From NCBI GenBank assembly GCA_023151145.1, contig JAKLJM010000080.1, positions 1 through 8,596 of the forward strand: a stretch of DNA of 8,596 nucleotides, given 5' to 3'. Source of the stretch: Bacteriovoracaceae bacterium (GTDB lineage Bacteria > Bdellovibrionota > Bacteriovoracia > Bacteriovoracales > Bacteriovoracaceae). The notes beneath the pieces were generated by a model, which made no database searches, was not told the DNA's origin, and worked only from the letters and a program-made list of their open reading frames with translations. Below are positions 1-5,669 of this stretch, piece by piece; within the stretch, counting starts at the first letter, position 1; every line of letters begins with the position of its first letter. Made by a program: the position numbers and the translations under genes.

Positions 1-331
1 CTGGAAAACGTGCGTGAAAAGAAAGTAAAATAACCCAAACGATAAACGTCGATAAACGTGTTCGAAGTCCAATGGCCATCATCAGCGCAGCCACTAGTCC
101 AATCGAACTTATAATATAAACAAATGACGGATCGCCCACTAAATTAAAAAGACCTGTCTTCCAAGGAATTTCGATTTTATCAATTAACAACCAACGCGGG
201 ATGATTCCACGATCCGAATAAAAAGCCACGACCTGTGGAAAGCGATTTAAAATATCGAAGAAAGCCAAGATTCCAAGGAGGAATCTCACTAGGGCAAGGG
301 ATCTAAGATCTAATTTAAAAATACTCGACAT
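1..331 (-). CDS. HTTM-like polytopic membrane protein, N-terminal part (partial at window edge)
   Basis: Reading the minus strand from the ATG at 331-329 gives 110 uninterrupted codons that run off the window, so the C-terminus is missing. Hydrophobic helices are visible at about residues 11-29, 69-88 and 93-106. The N-terminal pattern (RSLALVRFLLG, then a helix, then AFYSDRGIIPRW at about residues 36-47, and later a GLRTR turn and SFHARFP) matches the start of HTTM-domain proteins, relatives of vitamin K-dependent gamma-carboxylase, as I recall the family. Members sit in the inner membrane and most have no known substrate. A Shine-Dalgarno-like AGGA lies just upstream. Two further ATGs at 338-333 are out of frame and reach a stop within a few codons. 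The start lies only about 21 bases beyond the T-run of the terminator at 353-381, leaving little room for its own promoter. Family call is fairly sure; function unknown. Confidence 0.72.
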   Translation of the reverse strand, partial: MSSIFKLDLRSLALVRFLLGILAFFDILNRFPQVVAFYSDRGIIPRWLLIDKIEIPWKTGLFNLVGDPSFVYIISSIGLVAALMMAIGLRTRLSTFIVWVILLSFHARFP

Positions 332-352
332 GCATCATCCTAAAAAATTGCG

Positions 353-381
353 AAAAAAAAGGGAGCCCGAAGGCTCCCTTT
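353..381 (-). terminator. Rho-independent terminator of the 391-1203 gene
   Basis: A 7-bp perfect GC-rich stem pairs 361-367 with 372-378. Read on the minus strand the loop is TTCG, a highly stable tetraloop, and the stem is followed by eight T residues (353-360 on the plus strand). It lies just past the stop codon of the minus-strand gene ending at 391. The plus-strand reading has a weaker T-run (TTTCGTT), so the minus orientation is the intended one. Confidence 0.93.
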
Positions 382-390
382 CGTTAGTTA

Positions 391-1203
391 CTACTTACAG
401 AATTGTACATCTTGTGATGTTACATTTTGAAGCTGGTAATTAGAAATCTTTTCACCAGATACTTCGTAGTTTACTGCAGAACCACAGTGTTTCATTTGTT
501 CTAGCATAGCTTTGAATACGAATTGGTTCGTCCAAGCTTCTGCTCCAATTTTAGCATAAGTTTGAGCAAATGCTTTATTGTTTTTACCGTAGTGCTTAGC
601 AAGTTCGCTTGAAAGTGAACGAATTTTAGCAAATGCTTCGATTGATTCGCTTGTATAACGAGCTTTACAAGTCCCCTTGTCTTCAGCTGCATGACAAAGT
701 TCATGACGATCATCACCATTGAAATAAGTTGCGATAGCGTTCGTCATTGCTTTTTGCATTAAAGAGAAAGTGAATGCTTGATTTTGGCCAGCGATTGCTT
801 TCGTGAAGCTTGTACCTGCATCAAGTTTTAAGCTTACATTGATGTAACCTAATTCTTTATCAGATGGAGCTTTAACTTTTAAGTAATCAAGACCTGTATC
901 TTGGATAACATCTTCAATCGCGTTGTTAAGCGATTTTGTGTCACCATGATCTTTTTCATAGAACCAGCTTAATTGAACTTTGTTATCTACAGATACTAAA
1001 GCACCATTCTTATCAGTTACCTTAGATACACCACCGTAGAATGATTTTACTCTGTTCTTATGTCTGTTCAGTAAACGGCCTCTTACTTCTCTTGAGTAAA
1101 TTCCGTATTCATTATCAACAACTAAACCTTCTTTTAAGTTTTTGATGTTTGATAAGCTGTAGAAGTTTCCTTTAGAAGAAACAAACAATGACTTAACCGT
1201 CAT
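391..1203 (-). CDS. Unrecognised four-cysteine protein with a HELCH motif
   Basis: I do not recognise this family. From the ATG at 1203 it is 270 residues; an earlier in-frame ATG at 1227 would add eight. I prefer 1203 because GGA lies 6 bases upstream of it, whereas 1227 has no ribosome binding site. The first half looks beta-rich and basic; the second half is mostly helical. Four cysteines lie in the C-terminal half (about residues 170, 179, 240 and 269), a pattern more usual in exported, disulfide-bonded proteins, yet no signal peptide or lipobox is visible with either start. HELCH at about 167-171 formally matches the zinc-protease HExxH pattern, but the preceding residues are charged (GDDR) rather than hydrophobic, so this may be chance. 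The frame stays open upstream to a stop at 1297-1299 without another start codon, so this could be an N-terminally truncated remnant of a secreted protein. It is followed by a strong terminator. Confidence 0.7.
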   Translation of the reverse strand: MTVKSLFVSSKGNFYSLSNIKNLKEGLVVDNEYGIYSREVRGRLLNRHKNRVKSFYGGVSKVTDKNGALVSVDNKVQLSWFYEKDHGDTKSLNNAIEDVIQDTGLDYLKVKAPSDKELGYINVSLKLDAGTSFTKAIAGQNQAFTFSLMQKAMTNAIATYFNGDDRHELCHAAEDKGTCKARYTSESIEAFAKIRSLSSELAKHYGKNNKAFAQTYAKIGAEAWTNQFVFKAMLEQMKHCGSAVNYEVSGEKISNYQLQNVTSQDVQFCK

Positions 1204-1391
1204 AAAACGTCCATCGACACGGGGCATCAGTGGTGGACATCTAAAAATATAGTGAAATAAATTTTGTCTATGAGCGAATGGGTTAAGAAGCGAGAATTAA
1301 AAAAGTAAATAGGTATCCTCGCTAACTAGCTAAGTTCACGAAGCAGTGAGTTGAAAATTTTACATAGACCTTTGGCGCTAGTGAAATAGAG
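1204..1391. other. Intergenic region, AT-rich, no supported gene
   Basis: These 188 bases separate the end of the alpha/beta hydrolase gene from the start of the 391-1203 gene. I see no RNA gene, no credible ORF and no strong terminator for the hydrolase operon. The region holds a weak promoter candidate (1246-1274) and short repeats shared with the 3' end of the hydrolase gene, such as GCTAGTGA at 1377-1384 and 1391-1398. Confidence 0.5.
1246..1274 (-). promoter_or_regulatory. Weak sigma-70-like promoter candidate for the 391-1203 gene
   Basis: On the minus strand TATATT (1251-1246) resembles a -10 box. CTCATA, 17 bases upstream, matches only 3 of 6 bases of the -35 consensus. Transcription would begin near 1239, leaving a leader of about 36 bases to the ATG at 1203. 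AT-rich sequence produces such matches easily, so this is a tentative call. Confidence 0.22.
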
Positions 1392-2201
1392 CTAGTGAGA
1401 ATTCATGATCTCCATCAGCTTTTGGCGATAGACCTTTGCGTTTTCATGAAAAGTTGCAATATGAGTTCCATGGTCGCGAAGCCACCACCATTTTTTATCA
1501 TGTTCAATTTTTTGATAAATCTCTAATCCAAATTTATAGGGAATAACTCTATCTTCAACACCATGAACGACAACTGTAGGCATCGTGAGGTGATGTAAAT
1601 TTTCGGCCGTATGTGCGCCTGAAATAATTAAATAACCTAAGCCCCATATTTTATCGTGGGCCACTGCTTTGGGATTGATAAATGTGGAGTCTAAAACCAG
1701 AAGATTGATTTCATTTTTGTGTGGAAAAAATTGTAAGGCATTCAAAGCAATCGCCCCGCCTAAGCTTTGAGCGAGAACAACTAATTTTTTATATTTATTC
1801 TTTTTAAAAATCTTATAGCTATGACCAAGAAAAGCTAGCGCATCTTTTTCTACACCACTTGGACTTGGTGATCCCTCACTAATACCGTATCCTCGATAAT
1901 CTCCCATAAAAACATCAAAGCCATAATCACTCATCCAAGAAACTACGCTAAAATGGGCCGAAATATTTTGAGCATTTCCATGAAAAAAAACCACCAACGT
2001 TTCTTTCGAAGGCTCTTTGGTTGGATTATGTTTTAAAAACCAACTTCCAAGTTTGGTTCCATCAGTAGCGACGATCACTTCTTCCACAACATTAAATCCC
2101 TGATCGGCTGGACGAATATAGAGATATTGATCTGGTTGATAGAGAATTTGCGAACAAGAAACTAAGAGTGATGCTAAAATGATTAAGATAATTTTTTTCA
2201 C
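1392..2201 (-). CDS. Lipoprotein alpha/beta hydrolase (serine hydrolase)
   Basis: This is a 269-residue protein starting at GTG (2201-2199), with AGGGG 6 bases upstream. The N-terminus is a type II signal peptide: MKK, a hydrophobic stretch, then lipobox LVSC with Cys16. Serine follows the cysteine, so outer-membrane sorting is likely under the enterobacterial Lol rule. The fold motifs appear in order: HGNAQN at 74-79 (oxyanion loop), GDYRGYG at 100-106, nucleophile elbow AQSLGG with Ser146, Asp217 in HGVEDRVIP, and a C-terminal catalytic His, probably His247 or His244 in DHGTHIATF. This matches the COG1073/BEM46-like hydrolases. The usual first glycine of GxSxG is alanine here. Substrate is unknown; an esterase, lipase or peptidase acting in the envelope is possible. 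It is the last gene of the minus-strand operon, 9 bases after the DUF4105 stop, and its ribosome binding site overlaps that stop, suggesting translational coupling. Confidence 0.88.
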   Translation of the reverse strand: MKKIILIILASLLVSCSQILYQPDQYLYIRPADQGFNVVEEVIVATDGTKLGSWFLKHNPTKEPSKETLVVFFHGNAQNISAHFSVVSWMSDYGFDVFMGDYRGYGISEGSPSPSGVEKDALAFLGHSYKIFKKNKYKKLVVLAQSLGGAIALNALQFFPHKNEINLLVLDSTFINPKAVAHDKIWGLGYLIISGAHTAENLHHLTMPTVVVHGVEDRVIPYKFGLEIYQKIEHDKKWWWLRDHGTHIATFHENAKVYRQKLMEIMNSH

Positions 2202-2207
2202 AATTTT

Positions 2208-2212
2208 CCCCT
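2208..2212 (-). promoter_or_regulatory. Ribosome binding site of the hydrolase, overlapping the upstream stop codon
   Basis: AGGGG on the minus strand lies 6 bases before the GTG start at 2201. Its first two bases are the last two of the TAG stop (2213-2211) of the DUF4105 gene, so ribosomes finishing that gene sit directly on this site. It supports the GTG start and coupled translation. Confidence 0.75.
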
Positions 2213-4079
2213 AATATCGCCAATTCATTTTTAATTTCCAAGCTTGATCATCCCAAAGAGTTGAGTGCATAACCTTAAAACCCAAAGAAAGATTACTTTC
2301 AAGATGATAATCTGATTCTAATGTCAGTTCGTTCCAAGATTGTTTTGGTTTTTGTTCTAATTTCTTATGCAAGACTCGAAAATTATTTTCAATAAGCCAT
2401 GACCATTGATGAGCGATACTTCCAGTGGCCAACAAAACGGTTCTTCCCCCTAAATATGATTTGTCTTCTAAAGCGACAAAAGGAGCAAGAAAACCACCAA
2501 CTAAGAATTGCTCAAATTTTTTTGCCAATCCTCCCCCAATACTCGCCTCTTGTCTTTTACTATATAAATCATCGTTGTGAAAAATATTCACCATCCAAGA
2601 GAGTTGAGGATCATAAAATGACCATGAATGAAGTGAGCGAAGATCAATCAACGTAAAATTTTGGAGAAATATTTTTGATTCCTTTTTTTTCCAAGAAAGT
2701 TCTGTGGCAAATAGATCAAATGATTGAAACTTTTCGTAACCAAGTGGACTATCAGTAAAATAATGTAGACCTGGTTTATAGGAAAGAGAGACATATGAAG
2801 ATTTTTGGTTTTCACCAACACTTAATCCGAGCATTCGAGGTTTGTGCGCTTGATGGGGATAGGTCACATTTTCTTTTTGATAATCAACTAAGAAAGCAGG
2901 ACTTTGACCTTTTTTGGACCTGGCCACTAATGTTTGGTGTAACCTTTTAGCTTGATCCACAGGTGCTGTTTCTAATTGTCCCTTCGTTCTAGCTTTTTGA
3001 TAATAAAAAAAATCTACTGCCGTTTCTAGAGATTTTGTTGCTAAATTTTCAAGAGCATTAGCCTCTAGGTTTTGAACTTCAATGATTTTAAAAAAATCTA
3101 ATTTTTCATTGGGAGTTAGTGAGTTAAATTTTATTTCAAAAGTTTTTTTCAAGCTATGACGAACAGTTAATTTACTCTCATCGATGAGCTTTGATTCATA
3201 GAGAGATTCAACTAATTCTTGTGGCAAATAATAAGCTCTTTTGTGCGGGCCTAAATCTTTATCTTGATAAGTCACTTTTAGTAATTGAAATAAAAGCGAG
3301 GAACAATTTTCATCCATAAAGTAATAATCAAAATAGGTCGTTTGATAAATCTCCCAAAGATGATTAAGAAAACGTTCACGTTCTTCATTGGTCGCCATTA
3401 AAGGATATTCAATTAAATCGCGGCTCTCATAAAAATTGTATTCATTTACTTTCTGATAGTATTTTGAAATCTCTACTAATCCGCGGTATCCCCCCACTAA
3501 ACCTTTAACCGCCATAAAAAAACCAGACTCCGTGACGTCTTGCCAAGCGGAAAAAGCCACCGAGTAATCAAGTAAATCACTCTTAGCCTCGCCCCTTAGA
3601 CGAATCAGCGTATGACCAAACATCGAAGAAGGATTGTTGGGATAACTAGAAGAGAAAACCACCGAAAGCGACTGAGCATTTAAACCTGCTTTCCATTTAT
3701 TTAACTCTTCACAATCATCACTGGTAAGATCTTTAAAAAGTCCTTGTGCTTGAAGAAATTTTAGTCGCTCAGGAAAAACACAACGAAGTGGATACTGGAA
3801 ATGTCCCCAAGCTTGATTCGGATTTTCACTAAAGGCTTTTATCAGTGCCAGGTATTCCAAGGAAGGTTGAAAAGATTTTGAAGATGGAAAGGTTGAAAGA
3901 TAAAAGGCTTCGCCGTCAGCATGAATTTTATTGTCGTAGAAATGATAAAGATTTTGAAAACGAACTTGATCTTTTTGAGAGAGAGCTTCGAAGTTCGAAG
4001 CTCCCCAACTATATTTTAGAAATATATTACATAATAGAACACTGAGACTTAAGAGCTGGAAGGTTTTTAAGATTTTGAT
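2211..4079 (-). CDS. DUF4105 / Lnb N-terminal domain protein with probable C-terminal beta-barrel; start codon irregular
   Basis: The first conventional start is TTG at 3860 (549 residues), but the frame continues upstream 73 more codons to 4079 (622 residues) and those codons look like the family's real N-terminus. They give a basic n-region (Lys2, Lys5), a hydrophobic core at about 7-20, a possible cleavage near WGAS (25-28), then HADGEAFYLS (53-62), resembling the usual start of these proteins, running into LRCVFPERL. No ATG, GTG or TTG occurs in the extension. ATC at 4079-4077, with GGAG 9 bases upstream, is the best candidate; the extended start is inferred. The Lnb_N/DUF4105 domain follows: SSYPNNPSSMFGHTLIRL at about 144-161 and DENCSS at about 256-261, the conserved His and Cys of a papain-like fold as I recall the family. 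The last 200 or so residues are rich in alternating hydrophobic/polar strands and end in Tyr, suggesting an outer-membrane barrel. It overlaps the end of the DUF3015 gene by about 50 bases. Confidence 0.85.
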   Translation of the reverse strand: MKILKTFQLLSLSVLLCNIFLKYSWGASNFEALSQKDQVRFQNLYHFYDNKIHADGEAFYLSTFPSSKSFQPSLEYLALIKAFSENPNQAWGHFQYPLRCVFPERLKFLQAQGLFKDLTSDDCEELNKWKAGLNAQSLSVVFSSSYPNNPSSMFGHTLIRLRGEAKSDLLDYSVAFSAWQDVTESGFFMAVKGLVGGYRGLVEISKYYQKVNEYNFYESRDLIEYPLMATNEERERFLNHLWEIYQTTYFDYYFMDENCSSLLFQLLKVTYQDKDLGPHKRAYYLPQELVESLYESKLIDESKLTVRHSLKKTFEIKFNSLTPNEKLDFFKIIEVQNLEANALENLATKSLETAVDFFYYQKARTKGQLETAPVDQAKRLHQTLVARSKKGQSPAFLVDYQKENVTYPHQAHKPRMLGLSVGENQKSSYVSLSYKPGLHYFTDSPLGYEKFQSFDLFATELSWKKKESKIFLQNFTLIDLRSLHSWSFYDPQLSWMVNIFHNDDLYSKRQEASIGGGLAKKFEQFLVGGFLAPFVALEDKSYLGGRTVLLATGSIAHQWSWLIENNFRVLHKKLEQKPKQSWNELTLESDYHLESNLSLGFKVMHSTLWDDQAWKLKMNWRY

Positions 4080-4503
4080 AAAGCTCTACTCCAGAAATGT
4101 CTTCGCGAGTTACAAGTGAAGAATAGTTTTGTTGTAACATTGTTGCAAAAGATTGCGAATCCTGACAACCAAAAACTTCTGCCATTGCTGTTACATACTC
4201 TCCGTTTCCAACAGCGATTTCAGCAACAAGAACTTCTTTGTTTGCTTCAACAAAGTGTAATCCTTTTTTCTCGTTATAAACGATTGAGTGTTTCGCACAT
4301 CCAGATGTCCCTAAAGTCATCGCAATAGTGTTTGAAAACGTTCCGTTGATCATCGCTCTTGAGAACGAAGAAACCAAAGATTGTTTTGGCAACACTTGCC
4401 AACCGATTCCACAACCAGAAGACGAATCAGCTGCGTAAGTAGTTGAAGATGTGATAAGAGCTACGAAAAGACCGAAAATTGCTGTAAAAATACCTTTTTT
4501 CAT
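4027..4503 (-). CDS. DUF3015 family periplasmic protein
   Basis: This is a 158-residue protein with a clear Sec signal peptide: MKK, a hydrophobic core at about 5-18, and likely cleavage after TYA (residue 24). The mature part opens with SSSGCGIGW, followed by residues FSNTIAMTLGTSGC. That matches DUF3015 proteins, which begin with a GCG(L/I)G motif and a second TSGC-type cysteine. Four cysteines remain in the mature protein, so disulfides are likely. I chose ATG 4503 because GGAGG (4515-4511) is 7 bases upstream. The adjacent ATG at 4506 is also possible with 4-base spacing; an ATG at 4551 would add an N-terminus incompatible with the signal peptide. Function is unknown for the family. It is the first gene of the minus-strand operon, divergent from tsaD, and its 3' end carries the start region of the DUF4105 gene in another frame. 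Confidence 0.88.
   Translation of the reverse strand: MKKGIFTAIFGLFVALITSSTTYAADSSSGCGIGWQVLPKQSLVSSFSRAMINGTFSNTIAMTLGTSGCAKHSIVYNEKKGLHFVEANKEVLVAEIAVGNGEYVTAMAEVFGCQDSQSFATMLQQNYSSLVTREDISGVELYQNLKNLPALKSQCSIM
4089..4092 (-). promoter_or_regulatory. Possible ribosome binding site for the extended DUF4105 start
   Basis: GGAG on the minus strand lies inside the last codons of the DUF3015 gene, 9 bases before the ATC at 4079. It is the only purine-rich site suitably placed for the signal-peptide start and would make translation dependent on ribosomes reading the DUF3015 gene. GGAG is common by chance, so it supports the start only weakly. Confidence 0.35.
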
Positions 4504-4510
4504 CATGTTT

Positions 4511-4515
4511 CCTCC
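4511..4515 (-). promoter_or_regulatory. Strong ribosome binding site that fixes the DUF3015 start
   Basis: GGAGG on the minus strand, 7 bases before ATG 4503 and 4 bases before ATG 4506. It is the best Shine-Dalgarno sequence in the operon and rules against the upstream ATG at 4551. Confidence 0.85.
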
Positions 4516-4545
4516 ATAAAAAAGATTTCGATATGTAATAGGTTC

Positions 4546-4574
4546 TTGCAAAACTCAAAAAGAAACAATACAAA
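4546..4574 (+). promoter_or_regulatory. Candidate sigma-70 promoter for tsaD, close to a leaderless arrangement
   Basis: TTGCAA (4546-4551) and TACAAA (4569-4574) are separated by 17 bases, and each matches 4 of 6 consensus positions. A start site about 7 bases beyond the -10 box would fall at 4581-4582, one or two bases before the tsaD ATG at 4583. This fits with the absence of a Shine-Dalgarno sequence in front of tsaD. It lies in the 79-bp divergent intergenic region, which must also hold the promoter for the minus-strand envelope operon; I see only a poor match for that one (TTGAGT, 4558-4553, with CATATC, 4535-4530). Confidence 0.35.
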
Positions 4575-4582
4575 AGTTCCCT

Positions 4583-5668
4583 ATGTCAGAAAAAATCATA
4601 TTAGGTATTGAAACCAGCTGCGACGATACGTCTATTGCGATACTAAAAGGCGATCCAAACGTTATCTTAGACCCAGCAAGTGCTAGACCAACTTTGTTGG
4701 TTTTAAACTCATTTTCCCAAGAAATGCTCTTAGAAAAATGGGGAGGCGTTGTTCCTGAGATCGCAGCTCGCAACCATATGGAAAAAATTATTCCTCTTCT
4801 TCAAGCTTCTCTTAAGAAAGCCCATCTCGAGTTGAGCGATATCGATCTCATTTCAGTAACCACTCACCCTGGATTAATGGGGCCATTGTTAACTGGAATC
4901 ACCGTCGCTAAAACTTTAAGCTTAATTTTAGAAAAACCAATTGCCTCAGTAAATCACCTCTATGCTCACTTGGAAGCCATTCATCTCGATAAAGGAATCT
5001 CTTATCCTTACTTGGGACTTTTAGTAAGTGGTGGACATAGTCTTTATTTACTAGTGAAAGATCCCTATTCCTTTGAGATCTTGGGCAACACCATTGACGA
5101 CGCTGCCGGTGAGGCTTTTGATAAAGGTGGAAAAATTTTAGGACTTGGTTATCCGGCAGGAAGAATAATTGACGAACGAGCACGGTTTGGAAATCCTAAA
5201 GCCTACTCCTTTCCCATTGGTCTCATTGATTCAAAAGACGCCAATTTAAGTTATTCAGGTGTTAAAACATCGTTGCGCTTATTTATGGAAACTCATAGTG
5301 AAGGAAGTTATGACTTAAATGATGTCATTGCTTCCTATCAAGAAGCGATCGTTAATGCACTTTCGCGAAAGTTAAAATTTGCACTAGAAAAATTTAGCGA
5401 TTTAACGGGTGAAAAAAATCCTCCCATCGTAGTTGGAGGTGGAGTGGCGGCCAATAGTCGTTTAAGAGAAGTGTTACAAAATCAATATAAAGATCGAGTT
5501 CATTTCGTACAAACAAAATACTGCACTGACAACGGTGCGATGATCGCTAACTATGCCCTTCGCACTTTTAGTTCGGCCATCTCTTTTCCAGAGTGCCTGT
5601 CGCTAGATCCTAAAAATCAATATGTCTCAAAAGAGAAAAAACTCTCCGAGCAACGAAAAGCGAAATAA
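4583..5668 (+). CDS. tsaD: tRNA N6-threonylcarbamoyladenosine transferase TsaD
   Basis: TsaD (formerly Gcp/YgjD) transfers the threonylcarbamoyl group from TC-AMP to A37 of ANN-decoding tRNAs, working in the cytoplasm with TsaB and TsaE after TsaC makes TC-AMP. The protein is 361 residues, slightly longer than the 337 of E. coli. The sequence shows the ASKHA-fold signature GIETSCDDTS (8-17), the metal ligands His125 and His129 in NHLYAHLEA, VSGGHS (148-153), the nucleotide-binding GGGVAAN (285-291), and CTDNGAM (314-320) whose Asp316 is the third metal ligand. Nothing essential is missing. The ATG at 4583 has no Shine-Dalgarno sequence and may be read from a near-leaderless transcript. It heads a plus-strand operon, with rsmA starting one base after its stop codon. 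Confidence 0.98.
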   Translation: MSEKIILGIETSCDDTSIAILKGDPNVILDPASARPTLLVLNSFSQEMLLEKWGGVVPEIAARNHMEKIIPLLQASLKKAHLELSDIDLISVTTHPGLMGPLLTGITVAKTLSLILEKPIASVNHLYAHLEAIHLDKGISYPYLGLLVSGGHSLYLLVKDPYSFEILGNTIDDAAGEAFDKGGKILGLGYPAGRIIDERARFGNPKAYSFPIGLIDSKDANLSYSGVKTSLRLFMETHSEGSYDLNDVIASYQEAIVNALSRKLKFALEKFSDLTGEKNPPIVVGGGVAANSRLREVLQNQYKDRVHFVQTKYCTDNGAMIANYALRTFSSAISFPECLSLDPKNQYVSKEKKLSEQRKAK

Positions 5669-5669
5669 T

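Noticed and set aside
1321..1391. Possible terminator hairpin after the hydrolase gene
   Set aside because: Only short weak inverted repeats (for example CAC/GTG around GAAGCA) are present, with no GC-rich stem followed by a T-run on the minus strand.
2399..2656. 85-codon plus-strand ORF inside the DUF4105 gene
   Set aside because: It is antisense to the confidently assigned coding frame, has no ribosome binding site evidence and no recognisable product.
3845..4045. 66-codon plus-strand ORF in the apparent gap before the DUF4105 start
   Set aside because: It lies antisense to the N-terminal extension of the DUF4105 gene, whose minus-strand frame gives a signal peptide and family-like sequence. 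The plus-strand product is low-complexity, charged and unrecognisable, with no supporting context.
4116..4328. Plus-strand ORF with a hydrophobic start inside the DUF3015 gene
   Set aside because: It is antisense to a recognised family member with a signal peptide and a strong ribosome binding site, and its glutamine/leucine-rich product reflects the reverse of coding codons.
4504..4551. Longer N-terminus for the DUF3015 protein from ATG 4551
   Set aside because: It would place 16 polar residues before a standard signal peptide, and the strong GGAGG at 4515-4511 points to the ATG at 4503 or 4506.
4908..5183. 91-codon minus-strand ORF inside tsaD
   Set aside because: It is antisense to the highly conserved tsaD sequence, including the metal-binding motif, and its composition is shadow-like.
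5622..5669. Earlier in-frame ATG for rsmA
   Set aside because: It would add a lysine/asparagine-rich tail inside tsaD without a ribosome binding site. The start at 5670 gives the standard length of 274 residues.
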